A stretch of DNA of 64,000 bases from PUPG01 sp031323845 (GCA_031323845.1 JAVIYP010000008.1:1-64000), one strand, 5' to 3'. Counted from the first letter of the stretch, positions 1 through 9,635 are shown. Notes: generated by a model from the letters alone, not told the origin. Numbers and translations are program-made.

Positions 1-386
1 ATCTTGGGCTTACACCGCAATCCATCAACAAGTTTGGCACGTATGTAGTTCGGGCCACGCAGGAAGAAGAAGCTCAAAAGCTGGTGGAAGACGCCCATTT
101 GCTGGCCGAAGCAGGCTGTTTTGCCATTGTGCTTGAAAAAATCCCTGCCGTTCTGGCTGAAAAAGTAACCCGCGAGATCAAGATACCTACCATCGGCATA
201 GGTGCGGGAAGTAAGGTTGACGGGCAGGTGCTGGTGCTGCACGACATGCTGGGTATCAACCAGGAGTTCTCTCCCCGTTTTCTCAGAAGATATCACAACC
301 TGTATGAAGAAATCAAAGGCTCGGTGGAAGCCTACATCAGGGATGTGAAAAGTGTTGATTTCCCCAACGAGCGGGAGCAATATTAA
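1..386 (+). CDS. panB: 3-methyl-2-oxobutanoate hydroxymethyltransferase, C-terminal part
   Basis: This enzyme adds a hydroxymethyl group from methylenetetrahydrofolate to 2-oxoisovalerate, the first committed step of pantothenate synthesis in the cytoplasm. The reading frame is open from the left edge (frame 3) and ends with TAA at 384-386, so the N-terminal half lies outside the window. The visible part starts with LGLTPQS, then has the family's active-site region AIVLEKIP and the IGIGAG segment, followed by DGQVLVLHDMLG; these are strong PanB signatures. The next gene starts 11 bases downstream on the same strand, so the two may be cotranscribed. Confidence 0.95.
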   Translation, partial: LGLTPQSINKFGTYVVRATQEEEAQKLVEDAHLLAEAGCFAIVLEKIPAVLAEKVTREIKIPTIGIGAGSKVDGQVLVLHDMLGINQEFSPRFLRRYHNLYEEIKGSVEAYIRDVKSVDFPNEREQY

Positions 387-396
387 ACGCAATGCA

Positions 397-1095
397 ATGA
401 ACGCTCTCCTTACCTTGGCCGACAGGGTTTTGTATGAGGACAACCACCTGATCATCATTAACAAACTGCCTTCCGAAATCGTACAGGGCGACAAAACGGG
501 TGACAAGCCCCTCAGTGACCTTGTCAGGGATTACATTGGGGAAAAATACAGCAAGCCGGGCAAGGTATTCCTGGGGGTGACTCACCGCATCGACAGGCCG
601 GTGAGCGGAGCGGTGATCTTTGCGCGCACCTCAAAAGCCCTGGGGCGGCTGAACAGCATGCTGAAAGCCGGGGATATTGAAAAAAGATACCGGGCCGTTG
701 TACAGCGCAAGCCCGAAAAAGAACGGGGGCATCTGGTGCATTATCTTATTAAAAACGAACAGCAGAACAAGTCGTACGTATGTACTGAGGACACGGCCGG
801 GGCAAAAAGGGCAGAACTCCGTTACAGCGTGCTGGCCGGCAGCGACAGGTATTACCTCCTGGAAATAGAGCTGCTGACAGGACGGCATCACCAGATACGC
901 TGCCAGTTATCGCATATCGGATGCCCTATAAAAGGTGATCTAAAATACGGTTATGACCGCCCCAATAAAAACGGCAGCATCCACCTGCATGCATATTCAT
1001 TGTCGTTCATTCATCCGGTGTCAAAAAAACAGCTTAATGTCACTGCGCCTCCTCCGTCAGACGACCCGTTATGGCAGTACTTCCATACGGTGTGA
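397..1095 (+). CDS. RluA-family RNA pseudouridine synthase
   Basis: A 232-residue RluA-type synthase that converts uridine to pseudouridine in rRNA or tRNA. The catalytic aspartate is visible as D66 in THRIDRPVSG, and TGRHHQIRCQL with the following HIGCPIKGD matches the conserved C-terminal substrate region. There is no N-terminal S4 domain, so it is a short RluA form; the exact target base cannot be read from sequence. I chose ATG at 397 because a GTG at 352 would overlap panB and add residues that do not look like the family. It follows panB by 11 bases. Confidence 0.88.
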   Translation: MNALLTLADRVLYEDNHLIIINKLPSEIVQGDKTGDKPLSDLVRDYIGEKYSKPGKVFLGVTHRIDRPVSGAVIFARTSKALGRLNSMLKAGDIEKRYRAVVQRKPEKERGHLVHYLIKNEQQNKSYVCTEDTAGAKRAELRYSVLAGSDRYYLLEIELLTGRHHQIRCQLSHIGCPIKGDLKYGYDRPNKNGSIHLHAYSLSFIHPVSKKQLNVTAPPPSDDPLWQYFHTV

Positions 1096-1138
1096 AAGGA
1101 CTGGAAAGGTTTGTTAACGAAGAAAACCCACCCGGGCT

Positions 1139-4024
1139 ATGATCATAATACGCTTTATCGTACTATTATTCATAATCGCAGCTTCGGTGGCTGTCCGGGG
1201 ACAATATTTCATCAGGGGTCAGGACCCTGCCGGCATACGCTGGAAGCAAATTCACACCAGGCATTTTCAGCTGATCTTTCCGGAAGACTATGCCTCAAGG
1301 GCTGCCTACCTTGCCGATTTGCTGGAGCACAGTTACGAGCCGGCTTCTGCAAGTCTTGGTCACAAACCGCGCAAGGTGCCGGTCATCCTTCATAACCGTT
1401 CGGTGGTCCATAACGGATTTGTCAGCTGGGCGCCGGCGCGCATAGAGCTGTTCACCACACCTCCGCCCGGCAACGATGTGCATAACTGGCATGAGCGGCT
1501 TGCCATTCATGAGCTGCGGCATGTGGTACAGGTTGACATGCTCAACCGGGGTGTAACAAGAGCGTTGTCCGTTGTTTTCGGTGAACAGGCCACCGGTGCC
1601 GTACTCGGATTGTTCGTACCCTTGTGGTTGCTTGAAGGCGATGCCGTAGCCACGGAAACAGCGCTGACATACGGAGGCAGAGGCCGGCTTCCGCATTTTG
1701 AACAAGGCCTCAGGGCTCAACTGCTCGAAAAAGGGCCCTACAGCTACGACAAAGCCGTTCTTGGTTCTTACAAAGATCATGTTCCCAACCATTATGAGCT
1801 GGGCTATCAGCTGGTGGCTTCGGCCAGGGCCTCCTACGGTGCCGGCATCTGGGGTGACGTTTTAGACTATGTCGGCCGCCGCCCCTATACCCTCGTTCCC
1901 TTTTCAAGGGGCATAAAAAAACACACAGGCTACAACGTCACGCAACTGTATGAGCATACTACTGACACGCTTACTGCTGTATGGACGGAACAGCGGGAAC
2001 GGCACACCTATACGATAGCGGAACGTATCAGTCCCGGCCATGAGCTGTTTACCAGCTACCGCTCCCTGGGTTTTATCAACGACAGCACGCTGATGGCGCT
2101 GAAAACAGGTTTGCGGGACATCCCGCGCATCGTAACACTCACTGCCGACGGCCAGGTAGACCTCCTGTTCACCCCCGGCCTTTATAACTCCGAAGTCTTT
2201 TCGCATGGGGGCGGACTAATAGCCTGGACTGAACTCAGGAAAGATCCCCGCTGGGAGCACCGAAGCTGGTCGGAAGTACACGTTTATGATCTTAACAGCG
2301 GCAAAAAAAACAGGCTTACCCGGAATACCCGCTATTTTTCTCCTGCAGTGTCTCCTGACGGTCAACACATTGCCGTGACAGAGGCCAGCACCGGCGACTA
2401 CTACGCGCTGGTTATTCTTTGCAGCACAACCGGCGATGAGATCACCAGGCTGCCTTCGCCCGGCGGCGGCTTCCTGATGCAACCCCAATGGCACCCTTCG
2501 GGCACAAGCCTGCTGGCTGTCGTTCAGGATGAAGCGGGGAAACGCATAGTTTCCGTAAACCCCGGCACCGGTTTTTTTACTACCCTGTTCGATGCCGGCC
2601 ACGTGAACATTACACGCCCGCGCTACCTTTCAAATCATGAAGTTGCCTTTAACGGAGCTTTTTCCGGTATCGACAACATCTATCTCCTGGACAAGGAAGC
2701 CGATGAAGTGTATCTGCTGATTTCCAGTGTTTTTGGAGCCATTGATGTCGCCACCTCCCCGGATGGGCGCACCCTGGTGTGGTCTGACTATACTTCAGGA
2801 GGCTACCGTGCCGTGAGTATGACAGGTAGCCGGAAACCCATAAAAACCCTGGCAGAAACAGAAAACCACGCCACGGGTTTTGGCGGGATGCTGGCCAGCC
2901 AGGAAGAATCGGTAATCACAGAAAGCCTTGTGCCCAGGCACAACAGGCAGATATTCCCCTACCGTAAAGGCCTGAATCTCTTTAACATCCACAGCTGGGG
3001 CCCAATTTCCATGAATGTCGACAACCGGGATATAAATCCGGGGGTTTCGTTAATGTCGCAAAATGCACTGAGCACTTCAGTGTTAGAAGCCGGTTATGAA
3101 TACGATCTTAATGAAGAACTGGGGACATACGTTCTCAGGTATTCGTACCTGGGGTTTTATCCCGTGCTGAGCCTCGATGCGGAGCGCGGTCTCCGGCGGT
3201 CATTTTATCGCCGGCAGGATGCGCAGGATGAGCTCTTCCCTTTTATATGGCGTGAACAGAAGATCAACCTCGGTGTGAGCATACCGTTGACCTTCACCAG
3301 GGGGCCGTTTTTTTACGGAGTTAATCCCACCGTAAAACCCGGTTTGACAAAGGTAAGCAGGACCTCCGACGCTCCGGATTTTTTCGCACAAAACGAGTTA
3401 TATACCATGGCTTACAGGCTGTTTGCCTACAGGCAGCTCAGGATGGTGCAGCGCGATATGGGGCCGCGCCGGGCCCAGGTCATTGACCTTAACTACAGAC
3501 ATACACCCTTCGGTGGCACCGACATGGGTTCTGTCCTTGCTGCCAGGCTCATAACCTATTTCCCCGGTGTCTCCAGGCATCACAGCTTCAGAACCTCCAT
3601 CGCTTACCAGGTGAGACAGCAGGGTATCCCAAAAGACAATACCATCAACTACATCTTCCCGAACCTGATCAATTACCCCCGCGGTATTTCCGGACGCAAC
3701 GACAAACGTACCTGGAGCTTTTCGGCCGACTATGCGCTCCCTGTGGCCTACCCTGATTTCCCAATACCTAATGTGATCTATATCAAAAGGATAAGCCTGA
3801 ACCTGTTTGCCGACTACGCCAGGGCCACCAGGGAGGTGATCCCGGAAAACAACACCGTTGATGCCTGCCTGCAAAAAGAAGACCTCTTTGCCACCGGTGC
3901 CGATATCATGGCAGATGTGCACCTGTTTCGCTTTTACGCCCCCATAACCCTCGGCTTGCGCAGCATATACCTTCCCGATACCGACTCATTCACCTTCCGG
4001 ATGCTGTTTGTACTTAACATATAA
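1139..4024 (+). CDS. secreted HEXXH metallopeptidase-like protein with beta-propeller and outer-membrane barrel
   Basis: A 961-residue exported protein. Residues 1-22 form a signal peptide ending near VRGQ. Residues 124-128 read HELRH, a HEXXH zinc motif, and E166 in WLLEGD sits where a gluzincin third ligand would be. Residues of about 270-600 carry repeated propeller-like strands with TolB/WD40-type signatures (VSPDGQHIAV, WHPSGTSLLAVV, SPDGRTLVWS). The rest is rich in alternating aromatic residues and ends in FRMLFVLNI, as an outer-membrane barrel would. The parts suggest a surface-anchored peptidase or an inactive relative; substrate and activity are unknown. Start ATG at 1139 gives a clean signal peptide. 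Confidence 0.75.
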   Translation: MIIIRFIVLLFIIAASVAVRGQYFIRGQDPAGIRWKQIHTRHFQLIFPEDYASRAAYLADLLEHSYEPASASLGHKPRKVPVILHNRSVVHNGFVSWAPARIELFTTPPPGNDVHNWHERLAIHELRHVVQVDMLNRGVTRALSVVFGEQATGAVLGLFVPLWLLEGDAVATETALTYGGRGRLPHFEQGLRAQLLEKGPYSYDKAVLGSYKDHVPNHYELGYQLVASARASYGAGIWGDVLDYVGRRPYTLVPFSRGIKKHTGYNVTQLYEHTTDTLTAVWTEQRERHTYTIAERISPGHELFTSYRSLGFINDSTLMALKTGLRDIPRIVTLTADGQVDLLFTPGLYNSEVFSHGGGLIAWTELRKDPRWEHRSWSEVHVYDLNSGKKNRLTRNTRYFSPAVSPDGQHIAVTEASTGDYYALVILCSTTGDEITRLPSPGGGFLMQPQWHPSGTSLLAVVQDEAGKRIVSVNPGTGFFTTLFDAGHVNITRPRYLSNHEVAFNGAFSGIDNIYLLDKEADEVYLLISSVFGAIDVATSPDGRTLVWSDYTSGGYRAVSMTGSRKPIKTLAETENHATGFGGMLASQEESVITESLVPRHNRQIFPYRKGLNLFNIHSWGPISMNVDNRDINPGVSLMSQNALSTSVLEAGYEYDLNEELGTYVLRYSYLGFYPVLSLDAERGLRRSFYRRQDAQDELFPFIWREQKINLGVSIPLTFTRGPFFYGVNPTVKPGLTKVSRTSDAPDFFAQNELYTMAYRLFAYRQLRMVQRDMGPRRAQVIDLNYRHTPFGGTDMGSVLAARLITYFPGVSRHHSFRTSIAYQVRQQGIPKDNTINYIFPNLINYPRGISGRNDKRTWSFSADYALPVAYPDFPIPNVIYIKRISLNLFADYARATREVIPENNTVDACLQKEDLFATGADIMADVHLFRFYAPITLGLRSIYLPDTDSFTFRMLFVLNI

Positions 4025-4198
4025 CCGTTACGGGTGCTGATCGTCCCGGACGGCCCGTGTTATTCCCACAGGGAATGTTGTTGTTAAAAGCAACTCAACT
4101 AACTAAAGCTTTTCAGGTGTTCGCCAGCCGAGGGGGGGGTGCAACGCATAAAACAGCGTGGCGTATAACGCAGAAAGAGCAAGCCTCTAGATAAATTG

Positions 4199-4741
4199 TC
4201 AGAACGGACTGACAAAATCTCTGAAGAGCATCGCGTTTTTGTCTTTCCCGGACAGTTGCGGGTCATCAGTTTCCCAGTCAATCGCAAGATCAGGATCATC
4301 CCATCTTATAGCCCTTTCACTTTCGCGGTTGTAAAAGTTGGTACACTTATATACAAAGAGGGTGTTTTCCTCAAGTGTTCGGAAACCGTGGGCAAAGCCG
4401 GGAGGCAGCAACAGCATTTTGTGATCCCTGTCGTTGAGCAGTATTTTGAAATGCCGGCCAAAGGTTGGTTCCGTTCGCCGGAGATCCACTGCTACATCAA
4501 GAACGGCACCTCTTGATACCCGAAGCAACTTCCCCTGTTCGAACGGGGGAAGCTGGACATGCAGCCCCCTGATCACGTTCACTCCCGAATGACTTTGGTT
4601 GTCCTGAACAAAATCGTAGTGAATACCTTGGGCAGCAAACGTTTTCTTATTCCATGACTCGAAGAAGCAGCCCCTGTCATCGCTGTGCACCAGGGGTTCA
4701 ATTACATACAAGCCTTTAAATGGAGTTTCGGTAAGATGCAT
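4199..4741 (-). CDS. rfbC: dTDP-4-dehydrorhamnose 3,5-epimerase
   Basis: A 180-residue RmlC-type cupin enzyme that epimerises dTDP-4-keto-6-deoxyglucose at C3 and C5 in dTDP-L-rhamnose synthesis. R58 and H61 in VIRGLHVQ, D82 in VLDVAVDLR and the FVYKCTNFY segment (Y131, Y137) match the catalytic and binding residues of the family, and length is normal. The companion genes rfbA, rfbB and rfbD are not adjacent, so the pathway must be completed elsewhere in the genome. The 174 bases downstream and 121 bases upstream show no further gene. Confidence 0.93.
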   Translation of the reverse strand: MHLTETPFKGLYVIEPLVHSDDRGCFFESWNKKTFAAQGIHYDFVQDNQSHSGVNVIRGLHVQLPPFEQGKLLRVSRGAVLDVAVDLRRTEPTFGRHFKILLNDRDHKMLLLPPGFAHGFRTLEENTLFVYKCTNFYNRESERAIRWDDPDLAIDWETDDPQLSGKDKNAMLFRDFVSPF

Positions 4742-4862
4742 ATTGTTTTTGTTGATGTGATGAGCAACCGCTTTTATTGCTGTAAAGGCCTGTATTACGC
4801 CGGTAAGTCTCCCGTGTCACCTGCTGCGCGCTGGAAGTCAAAATAGTTTGCGGGTTTCTCTG

Positions 4863-6254
4863 CTACATATGAATGACCTCGTCATAGGCTGCGGCAGCGG
4901 CTTCCATCACGGCTTCCGACATAGTGGGATGCGGATGTACCGATTTAATCATTTCGTGGCCTGTTGTTTCGAGCTTACGGGCAACAACAATCTCTGCGAT
5001 CATTTCCGTGACGTTTGCTCCGATCATATGCGCTCCAAGCAATTCGCCGTACCTGGCATCAAAAACAAGCTTGACAAAGCCCTCTTTGGCACCGGCAGCA
5101 CTGGCCTTACCGGAGGCGCTGAAGGGGAACTTCCCTATTTTCAGCTCATAACCGGCCTCTTTGGCTGCCTTTTCGGTATAGCCCACCGAGGCTACTTCGG
5201 GAGAACAGTAGGTACAGCCCGGGATGTTATTGTAATCTATGGGCTCGGGATGATGGCCGGCGATCTTTTCCACACATACGATACCTTCCGCCGAGGCCAC
5301 ATGCGCCAGCGCCTGCCCCGGAACAGCATCGCCAATGGCATAATATCCTTCAACGCCGGTCCTGTAAAATTCATCCACCACGATCTTGCCATTCGCGGTT
5401 TTGATGCCGGTTTCCTCCAGTCCGATGCCTTCGATATTCGCGGTAATGCCCACTGCCGAAAGAACCACATCGGCTTCTATGGTCTCTTCACCTTTTTTGG
5501 TCTTTACCAGTACTTTGCATTTTTTGCCAGAGGTGTCAACCGACTCCACGGAGCTGTTGGTCATGACCTTGATACCCGCCTTTTTGAAAGAGCGTTCCAG
5601 GGCTTTCGACACTTCCTCATCCTCAAGCGGAACAATAGCGGGCATGAACTCAACCAGTGTGACCTTTGTGCCGATGGCGTTGAAAAACCATGCGAATTCG
5701 GTTCCAATGGCACCGGAGCCGACCACAACCATAGACTCCGGTTGTTTCTCAAGCACCATTGCTTCCCTGTATCCAATGATTTTTTTGCCATCCAGCGGCA
5801 GATTGTCGAGCTGACGGCTCCGCGCACCCGTGGCCACGATGATATGCCTGGCCTCATAATCAGCCGTTGAACCGTCATCTGAGGTAACCCTTACTTTTTT
5901 ACCCGGCATCAGCGTGCCGTGACCTTTAATATGTTCAATCTTATTCTTTTTAAACAGAAACTGAATGCCTTTGCTCATTCCGTCAGCCACCCCGCGGCTG
6001 CGTTTAACCATATCCGGCAGACTGGCTGATGCATCACCGCTCAGCTGTACACCATAATCGGCAGCATGTTTAAGATATTCGAACACCTGCGCGCTCTTTA
6101 AGAGTGCTTTGGTGGGAATGCAGCCCCAGTTCAGGCAAACACCGCCTAATTCAGCCTTTTCAACCACAGCCACTTTCATTCCTAACTGCGACGCTCTAAT
6201 GGCCGCCACATAGCCACCGGGTCCACTGCCCAGAACAATCAGATCAAAGTTCAT
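4863..6254 (-). CDS. lpdA: dihydrolipoyl dehydrogenase (E3)
   Basis: A 463-residue flavoenzyme that reoxidises dihydrolipoamide with NAD+ for 2-oxoacid dehydrogenases or the glycine cleavage system. The N-terminus has the FAD motif GSGPGG, the redox-active disulfide is C40-C45 in GGVCLNWGCIP, the NAD motif is VVVGSGAIGTEF, and the C-terminal HPHPTMSEA carries the catalytic His and nearby Glu. Length is full. No E1 or E2 gene is adjacent, so its partner complex cannot be read from context. A TATCTTTG box on the same strand at 6421-6428 is a possible promoter. Confidence 0.95.
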   Translation of the reverse strand: MNFDLIVLGSGPGGYVAAIRASQLGMKVAVVEKAELGGVCLNWGCIPTKALLKSAQVFEYLKHAADYGVQLSGDASASLPDMVKRSRGVADGMSKGIQFLFKKNKIEHIKGHGTLMPGKKVRVTSDDGSTADYEARHIIVATGARSRQLDNLPLDGKKIIGYREAMVLEKQPESMVVVGSGAIGTEFAWFFNAIGTKVTLVEFMPAIVPLEDEEVSKALERSFKKAGIKVMTNSSVESVDTSGKKCKVLVKTKKGEETIEADVVLSAVGITANIEGIGLEETGIKTANGKIVVDEFYRTGVEGYYAIGDAVPGQALAHVASAEGIVCVEKIAGHHPEPIDYNNIPGCTYCSPEVASVGYTEKAAKEAGYELKIGKFPFSASGKASAAGAKEGFVKLVFDARYGELLGAHMIGANVTEMIAEIVVARKLETTGHEMIKSVHPHPTMSEAVMEAAAAAYDEVIHM

Positions 6255-6420
6255 TTGCTTGTATTTTTATCGTTCGTTGTTGAAATAAATTTAACTCCTG
6301 GTAATGTCTCGCATCAGTGATGAAGATCAGCAGTGCTGGACCAACATCAGCACATTGTTTTCCGAGCTTAAAGACCGGACAGTGTCAGGCCGTCACAAGC
6401 CGCTGAGCGCATCATGCATA

Positions 6421-6428
6421 CAAAGATA
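6421..6428 (-). promoter_or_regulatory. possible -7 promoter box upstream of lpdA
   Basis: On the minus strand this reads TATCTTTG, a full match to the Bacteroidota -7 form TAnnTTTG, about 165 bases upstream of the lpdA start. I see no TTG at the expected spacing for the -33 element. It lies in the 228-base gap between lpdA and the transferase gene, which otherwise holds nothing I recognise. Confidence 0.4.
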
Positions 6429-6482
6429 ACCAATTATTGCTTTTTTTGTTTGTGAACAACCAGCACAAAAGCATGCCGGTGT

Positions 6483-7121
6483 TTACGGTTCAACGGTATA
6501 TACGAGGATGTAATCTTCCAGGCTTTCATAAAACAAGGTATAGGTGATGGTTTCATCACCACGGATCACACGGCCTGTAATCAGGCCGTTACCGGTAAAC
6601 ACAAAAGGATTGATGTGAATGTGTTGTGAAAATACCAGTCCGCAGCCTCCATGCAATTTATAAAGGGCTTCCTTGGCACCCCAGATTACATACAGGCTTT
6701 CGAGGGCGTGGGAAGCAAAGCGGTACTCCAGTTCTTCAGGATTCAGGAATTTATGGGTAAGCTTAATTATCCTGGGATGTATGATTTCAATATCTACCCC
6801 TACCCTTTTTGTTTTGCTGAAGATGAGGGCGGAGAATTTGCCCGAATGGGTGGCGGAAACATGTCCGGCAGCGTTTTCGAGCCCCGGTTTTCCCTGCTCA
6901 TCATACACAATGCCGGAAACAGCCTGGGGGTCAAGCAGCTGAGGCAAAATAAGACGATAACTCAGCCACTGCCGGCGTCGCATCTGACTTTTCAAACCGC
7001 GATAAAAAACTTGTTCTTCATCCGAAAGTTTGACCTGGCCGAGGAGCTCTTCCACCGGCTCGGTGATCTCCCAAACTCCCAGTCCGGCATTACGCATATG
7101 TTTCACAAACATTAAAGCCAT
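6483..7121 (-). CDS. 4'-phosphopantetheinyl transferase family protein
   Basis: A 212-residue Sfp/AcpT-type transferase that would move 4'-phosphopantetheine from CoA to a serine of acyl or peptidyl carrier proteins. The two signature motifs are present: VGVDIE (D110, E112 as Mg2+ ligands) and WGAKEALYK (W147, K150, E151, K155). Length fits the Sfp-like group rather than the short AcpS group. It stands alone, with lpdA downstream on the same strand and ahcY upstream in the opposite direction, so its carrier-protein partner is not shown by context. Confidence 0.88.
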   Translation of the reverse strand: MALMFVKHMRNAGLGVWEITEPVEELLGQVKLSDEEQVFYRGLKSQMRRRQWLSYRLILPQLLDPQAVSGIVYDEQGKPGLENAAGHVSATHSGKFSALIFSKTKRVGVDIEIIHPRIIKLTHKFLNPEELEYRFASHALESLYVIWGAKEALYKLHGGCGLVFSQHIHINPFVFTGNGLITGRVIRGDETITYTLFYESLEDYILVYTVEP

Positions 7122-7263
7122 AAGTCATTCATTTCATCAACCAGGTTTGCTGTTAGCTGTGGGGCGCAAACAATCGTTCAAGTACGTGACGTTGAGCCGG
7201 TATTAAGGGGCCGGAGGCCCATCACGGACATGCTGTGGCGGCAAACGCTAACGCAAAAATAAC

Positions 7264-7271
7264 TATCTTTG
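7264..7271 (+). promoter_or_regulatory. possible -7 promoter box of ahcY
   Basis: Reads TATCTTTG, a full match to TAnnTTTG, 29 bases upstream of the ahcY ATG at 7301. Its position inside an in-frame upstream extension of the ORF argues for the ATG at 7301 rather than the GTG at 7235. No clear TTG is seen at the -33 position. Confidence 0.5.
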
Positions 7272-7300
7272 CAAAAGTAAACGTAAAAGCCTTACAACCG

Positions 7301-8722
7301 ATGGAACATACGATCACAGAAAAGAAGTTTGACTATAAGATAAAGGACATTTCGCTAGCGGATTTTGGCCGCAAGGAGATAGAGATTGCGGAGAAGGAGA
7401 TGCCCGGTTTGATGTCGTTGCGGGAAAAATACGGTCAAGAAAAGCCGCTTACCGGTGCGCGAATAACGGGATCATTACATATGACGGTTCAAACGGCCGT
7501 ACTCATTGAAACCTTAACGGCTCTTGGAGCTGACGTTCGCTGGGCCAGCTGCAACATTTTTTCGACACAGGATCATGCTGCTGCAGCAATGGCAGCTGCG
7601 GGCATCCCGGTATTTGCCTGGAAGGGTGAAACCCTGGAGGAGTATTGGTGGTGTACAGACCAGGCATTGAGCTTTCCCGGCGGCGGTGGTCCTCATCTCA
7701 TTGTGGATGATGGCGGCGATGCCACCCTGCTGATCCATCAGGGTTATCAGGCCGAGAACGATCCTTCGTTGCTTATGCGGAAGCCCGGTAACAAAGAAGA
7801 GGCGATCATCATTGACCTGCTGAAAAAGATCCATGCTGAAGACCCGCAGAGGTGGCACCGTACGGCTGAAGACCTCCGCGGCATCTCTGAAGAGACCACC
7901 ACCGGTGTACACCGCCTCTACCAGATGATGGAAAAAGAAGAGCTGCTCGTGCCCGCCATCAACGTCAACGATTCGGTCACCAAGTCGAAGTTCGACAACC
8001 TTTACGGCTGCCGTGAATCGCTGGCGGACGGAATAAAGCGGGCTACCGACGTGATGATTGCAGGCAAAGTGGTGGTGGTGGCCGGATACGGCGATGTGGG
8101 CAAAGGCTGTGCCCAATCCATGCGCAGCTATGGCGCCCGGGTTATCGTAACCGAAATTGATCCGATCTGCGCCCTGCAGGCCGCCATGGAAGGCTTCGAA
8201 GTAACCACCATGGAAGAAGCCCTGTCCGAAGGCAATATTTTTGTTACCGCAACCGGCAACAAGGACGTCATCACTACCGAACACATGTCGAGGATGAATG
8301 ACCAGGCCATCGTTTGCAACATCGGCCACTTCGACAACGAAATCCAGGTGGATGCCCTGGACAATCTCCCCGGTATAAAGAAGGTAAACATCAAGCCACA
8401 AGTGGACAAATACATTTTTCCTGGCGGCCGTGAAATCTTCATGCTGGCCGAAGGACGACTGGTAAACCTGGGTTGCGCCACCGGCCACGCCTCCTTTGTG
8501 ATGAGCAACAGTTTTACCAACCAGGTCCTGGCACAGATCGACCTCTGGAAAACCGATTACGATGTCGGCGTTTACACCCTGCCCAAATACCTGGACGAAG
8601 AAGTGGCACGCCTGCATCTCGAAAAAATTGGGGTAAAACTAACCAGGCTGACACCCGAACAGGCAGCCTATATCGGCGTAAAACCCGAAGGTCCGTTCAA
8701 GCCGGACTTTTACAGGTATTAA
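7301..8722 (+). CDS. ahcY: adenosylhomocysteinase
   Basis: A 473-residue S-adenosylhomocysteine hydrolase, which splits SAH into adenosine and homocysteine and so drains the inhibitor of SAM-dependent methylation. SCNIFSTQDHAAAA near the N-terminus, NDSVTKSKFDNLYG in the middle and the NAD-binding stretch VVVAGYGDVGKGCA are all diagnostic; the C-terminus ends in KPDFYRY, the usual family tail. I start at ATG 7301 because the upstream extension carries a promoter box and is not family-like. metK, the SAM producer, is found about 3 kb downstream but is not in the same transcription unit. Confidence 0.97.
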   Translation: MEHTITEKKFDYKIKDISLADFGRKEIEIAEKEMPGLMSLREKYGQEKPLTGARITGSLHMTVQTAVLIETLTALGADVRWASCNIFSTQDHAAAAMAAAGIPVFAWKGETLEEYWWCTDQALSFPGGGGPHLIVDDGGDATLLIHQGYQAENDPSLLMRKPGNKEEAIIIDLLKKIHAEDPQRWHRTAEDLRGISEETTTGVHRLYQMMEKEELLVPAINVNDSVTKSKFDNLYGCRESLADGIKRATDVMIAGKVVVVAGYGDVGKGCAQSMRSYGARVIVTEIDPICALQAAMEGFEVTTMEEALSEGNIFVTATGNKDVITTEHMSRMNDQAIVCNIGHFDNEIQVDALDNLPGIKKVNIKPQVDKYIFPGGREIFMLAEGRLVNLGCATGHASFVMSNSFTNQVLAQIDLWKTDYDVGVYTLPKYLDEEVARLHLEKIGVKLTRLTPEQAAYIGVKPEGPFKPDFYRY

Positions 8723-8729
8723 CGCCTCC

Positions 8730-8744
8730 CCGGAATTATTCCGG
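8730..8744. other. short palindrome between convergent genes
   Basis: CCGGAAT-T-ATTCCGG lies between the converging ahcY and barrel-protein genes. It could fold in either transcript, but there is no T-run after it on either strand, so a role in termination is only a guess. Confidence 0.3.
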
Positions 8745-8776
8745 AGCATAAAGGCCAGAAAAGCGCCGATACGACA

Positions 8777-9544
8777 CTAATTTTCGGCATAGAACATCGT
8801 ATAGGAAAGTCCAAACGTCCATACCGTATTGAACTGATGGCGCTTGCGGTAGCATTCAAGGGCATTGGTGCAGCTGACCTCGCCTTTGGCATAGCGGGTA
8901 CGCAAGGGAGTAATGCCTTGTGAAAAACGCATCTGAAAACTTATCCTGTCAGTTAACGGGTAATACAATCCGGCCAGAAGGTTCAGTTCTGCAGCCCTGA
9001 AAGGCCTTAACCCTGCCATGATCTCGGTTATGTCCTCACCCAGGCTCTCTTCATAATGCCCCACCACTGTGGATGCCGAAACTCCAAACTTGCCCGAGAC
9101 CCTGTTTACATAAACCAGACCGGTTACTGACGAGAAATCAAAGATAAACAGCAAGGGGACTTCAATGTAGTGTAAGTTAAACCGGTAGTCGCGGTAGCCG
9201 TTGGCGCCGGGTTCTTCAAAGTCATTGTCCTGTTTGGCAAAAAACCCGGCAAAGAGCGTTTTGTTTTGGTTGTTAAGGTCTTCCAGGAACGGATCATAAA
9301 AAACACGGCTTCCTTTCTGTATATACATCAGCTCCAGCTGCACCCTGGAGTACGCACCAACATCCCGGTTTGTGAACACAGAGACATACCAGCCGAGTCT
9401 GTCCGCCCCCCCGGCATCATCGCCGGAAACTTCGCTGGCCGTCGCACCCATCTGCAACCCACCACGAAACATCTGTGCTTCAACCTTCTGAAGACAAGCC
9501 AGAAACACAACGAACACAACAAGAGTATGTAGCTTTGGCATCAT
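8777..9544 (-). CDS. PorT-like outer-membrane beta-barrel protein
   Basis: About 255 residues. The N-terminus is a signal peptide (MPKLHTLVVFVVFLACL, cut likely after KVEA). The mature part alternates hydrophobic and polar residues in strand-sized pieces with motifs such as LELMYIQKGS, LHYIEVPLLF and LNLLAGLYYPL, which is the pattern of the PorT/OmpW-like eight-stranded barrels common in Bacteroidota. Several in-frame ATGs exist (9553, 9550, 9544, 9541); a TATTTTTG box at 9561-9554 would place transcription start just inside, favouring 9544 or 9541. No specific function can be assigned. Confidence 0.7.
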   Translation of the reverse strand: MMPKLHTLVVFVVFLACLQKVEAQMFRGGLQMGATASEVSGDDAGGADRLGWYVSVFTNRDVGAYSRVQLELMYIQKGSRVFYDPFLEDLNNQNKTLFAGFFAKQDNDFEEPGANGYRDYRFNLHYIEVPLLFIFDFSSVTGLVYVNRVSGKFGVSASTVVGHYEESLGEDITEIMAGLRPFRAAELNLLAGLYYPLTDRISFQMRFSQGITPLRTRYAKGEVSCTNALECYRKRHQFNTVWTFGLSYTMFYAEN

Positions 9545-9635
9545 AGTCATCATCAAAAATACAGATTTATTTGAATACAGAACCATTGTCTTTTGTTTCA
9601 GACGTCCGGACCCGACGCATGAAAAAAAATTCATA

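Noticed and set aside
352..396. GTG start at 352 for the pseudouridine synthase
   Set aside because: It overlaps panB by 35 bases and adds residues not like the family; ATG 397 is better.
4848..5870. 340-codon plus-strand ORF opposite lpdA
   Set aside because: Antisense shadow of lpdA with no domain likeness.
7514..8617. 367-codon minus-strand ORF opposite ahcY
   Set aside because: Antisense to a certain gene, rich in His/Val runs typical of shadow translations.
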